Below, piece by piece: positions 5,965 through 6,481 of a stretch of 6,481 nucleotides of DNA. Within the stretch, counting starts at the first letter, position 1; every line of letters starts with the position of its first letter. The DNA comes from JBBQFC01 sp038321615 (lineage in GTDB: Bacteria; Bacteroidota; Bacteroidia; Flavobacteriales_D; Cryomorphaceae). The translations under genes and the position numbers were made by a program. The notes under the pieces are model-generated. The model saw only the letters and a list, made by a program, of their open reading frames with translations, had not been told where the DNA came from and ran no database searches. The DNA lies in contig JBBQFC010000101.1 of the NCBI GenBank assembly GCA_038321615.1, positions 1-6,481 on the forward strand, in the 5' to 3' direction.

Positions 5965-6100
5965 AGGAGCAGAGTTTGCGGTCTTTCTTCTGATCTGGAT
6001 TTTTGGATGAAGGACGGGATGTGTTTTGCGAATTCAAGGCCATTGCTTCACCCAATTGGTAGGTCTAGCCCTTTACAGTACCATGAGAAAATCATAAATT
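5965..6100. other. Unassigned intergenic stretch
   Basis: Between the tRNA remnant and the terminator of the right-hand gene I see no convincing coding sequence, RNA gene or promoter. A rightward open frame spanning 5893-6162 crosses the tRNA remnant and the terminator hairpin and has no protein-like motifs, so I do not call it. Confidence 0.5.
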
Positions 6101-6138
6101 TAAAAAAGGGTCTGGTCTCTATGCAGACCCGACCCTTT
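6099..6138 (-). terminator. Intrinsic terminator of the T9SS cargo gene
   Basis: On the minus strand AAAGGGTC (6138-6131) pairs with GACCCTTT (6112-6105). A single mismatch follows, then GGTCT with AGACC around a 6-nt loop. The hairpin is followed by a T-run and AT-rich sequence (from 6107 downward). It lies 24 nt past the stop codon. On the plus strand it has little U-tract directly behind it, so it works mainly leftward. Confidence 0.88.
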
Positions 6139-6162
6139 AGCGGTTATTTTTTGGTTATCTAA

Positions 6163-6481
6163 TTACTTCCCAATCATGAACTTGTCGATAACAACTTCGT
6201 TCGCTGTTGTTAATCGGTAGATGTATACACCATTTGGTAGGTAAGCACCTTCGAAGTCTACACGGTATTCTTGTCCGGCTTGCGCTTCCTGGTTGAAGAG
6301 GGTAGCTACATTGCGGCCATTCATATCGTACACTTCAAGCATGGTGCGACCTGTGTTAGCTGGTTCAAACACCACTTGCGATGGACCGCTTGTGGGGTTC
6401 GGGTAGCTCGTCAAGGTGCTGATAGCATTGTAGCCAGGTTGAGCTGCGATAGCCGCGAATAGTGGAGTAGCTCCACCGGTG
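6163..6481 (-). CDS. Secreted protein with C-terminal T9SS type A sorting domain (3' part only)
   Basis: The reading frame is open from the right edge to TAA at 6163-6165 and gives 105 residues; the start and main domain lie outside the window. The end is a T9SS type A sorting domain (TIGR04183-like) of about 80 residues. It begins with SYPNPTSG, continues with the beta-sandwich pattern LEVYDMNGRNVATLF, then GVYIYRL, and ends in a basic, hydrophobic tail VVIDKFMIGK. Such domains direct proteins across the outer membrane through the Por/Gld/Spr system, and the domain is cleaved as the cargo is attached to the surface or released. The residues before it (AAIAAQPGYNAISTLT) look like a low-complexity linker. 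What the cargo does cannot be told from here. It is followed by its own terminator. Confidence 0.9.
   Translation of the reverse strand, partial: TGGATPLFAAIAAQPGYNAISTLTSYPNPTSGPSQVVFEPANTGRTMLEVYDMNGRNVATLFNQEAQAGQEYRVDFEGAYLPNGVYIYRLTTANEVVIDKFMIGK

Noticed and set aside
5906..5985. A permuted tRNA gene, with the 3' half (5906-5954) before a 5' half-like GGAGGAGCAG (5963-5972)
   Set aside because: The acceptor 3' strand CCCCGAT has no complementary 5' strand in the following sequence, so the halves could not form a tRNA.
6046..6064. CAATTGGTAG at about 6053-6062 resembling a tRNA D-loop
   Set aside because: No acceptor, anticodon or T-arm can be drawn around it; CCAATTGG is a short palindrome likely by chance.

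Overview
The window looks like a chromosomal housekeeping segment from a member of the Bacteroidota, probably a Flavobacteriales-type organism. Four things point there: a GldA-type gliding/T9SS-associated ATPase, a C-terminal type A sorting domain of the type IX secretion system (T9SS), a MetK with the long C-terminal tail typical of the phylum, and promoter cores of the form TAnnTTTG instead of the usual -10 box. The phylum call is firm; the order is inference.

Layout, left to right. Positions 1-958 on the minus strand hold rsgA followed by the first 11 codons of dtd, overlapping in ATGA. Divergent from them is gldA (1046-1948, plus). The 148-bp gap 1949-2096 carries a TAnnTTTG promoter core and, just after the expected transcription start, a sequence that closely fits a SAM-II (metA-type) riboswitch. 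It precedes metK (2097-3398, plus), so the product of MetK would control its own synthesis. Convergent to metK, with only 3 nt between stop codons, is the minus-strand operon era (4708-5589) then der (3402-4706), separated by 1 nt. 

The 573-bp gap 5590-6162 is the least ordinary part. An AT-rich, nearly palindromic promoter core sits between era and a rightward transcription unit. That unit contains a structured leader, an initiator tRNA-fMet (5783-5855) and a very strong intrinsic terminator. On both sides of the tRNA lie tRNA-like remnants: a 35-bp near-perfect repeat of the tRNA 3' end plus flank at 5930-5964, and a more degenerate copy at 5715-5748. About 140 bp after that (5965-6100) holds nothing I can assign. 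A terminator and the 3' end of a large secreted T9SS cargo gene (6163-6481, minus, 5' end outside the window) close the window.

Functional theme: three ribosome-assembly GTPases (RsgA and Era for the small subunit, Der for the large), the proofreading enzyme Dtd and initiator tRNA form a translation-centred neighbourhood. MetK supplies S-adenosylmethionine (SAM) for methylation, including that of rRNA. I see no mobile-element genes, CRISPR array or defence system. No new protein system is evident; the novelty candidates are the RNA and intergenic elements.
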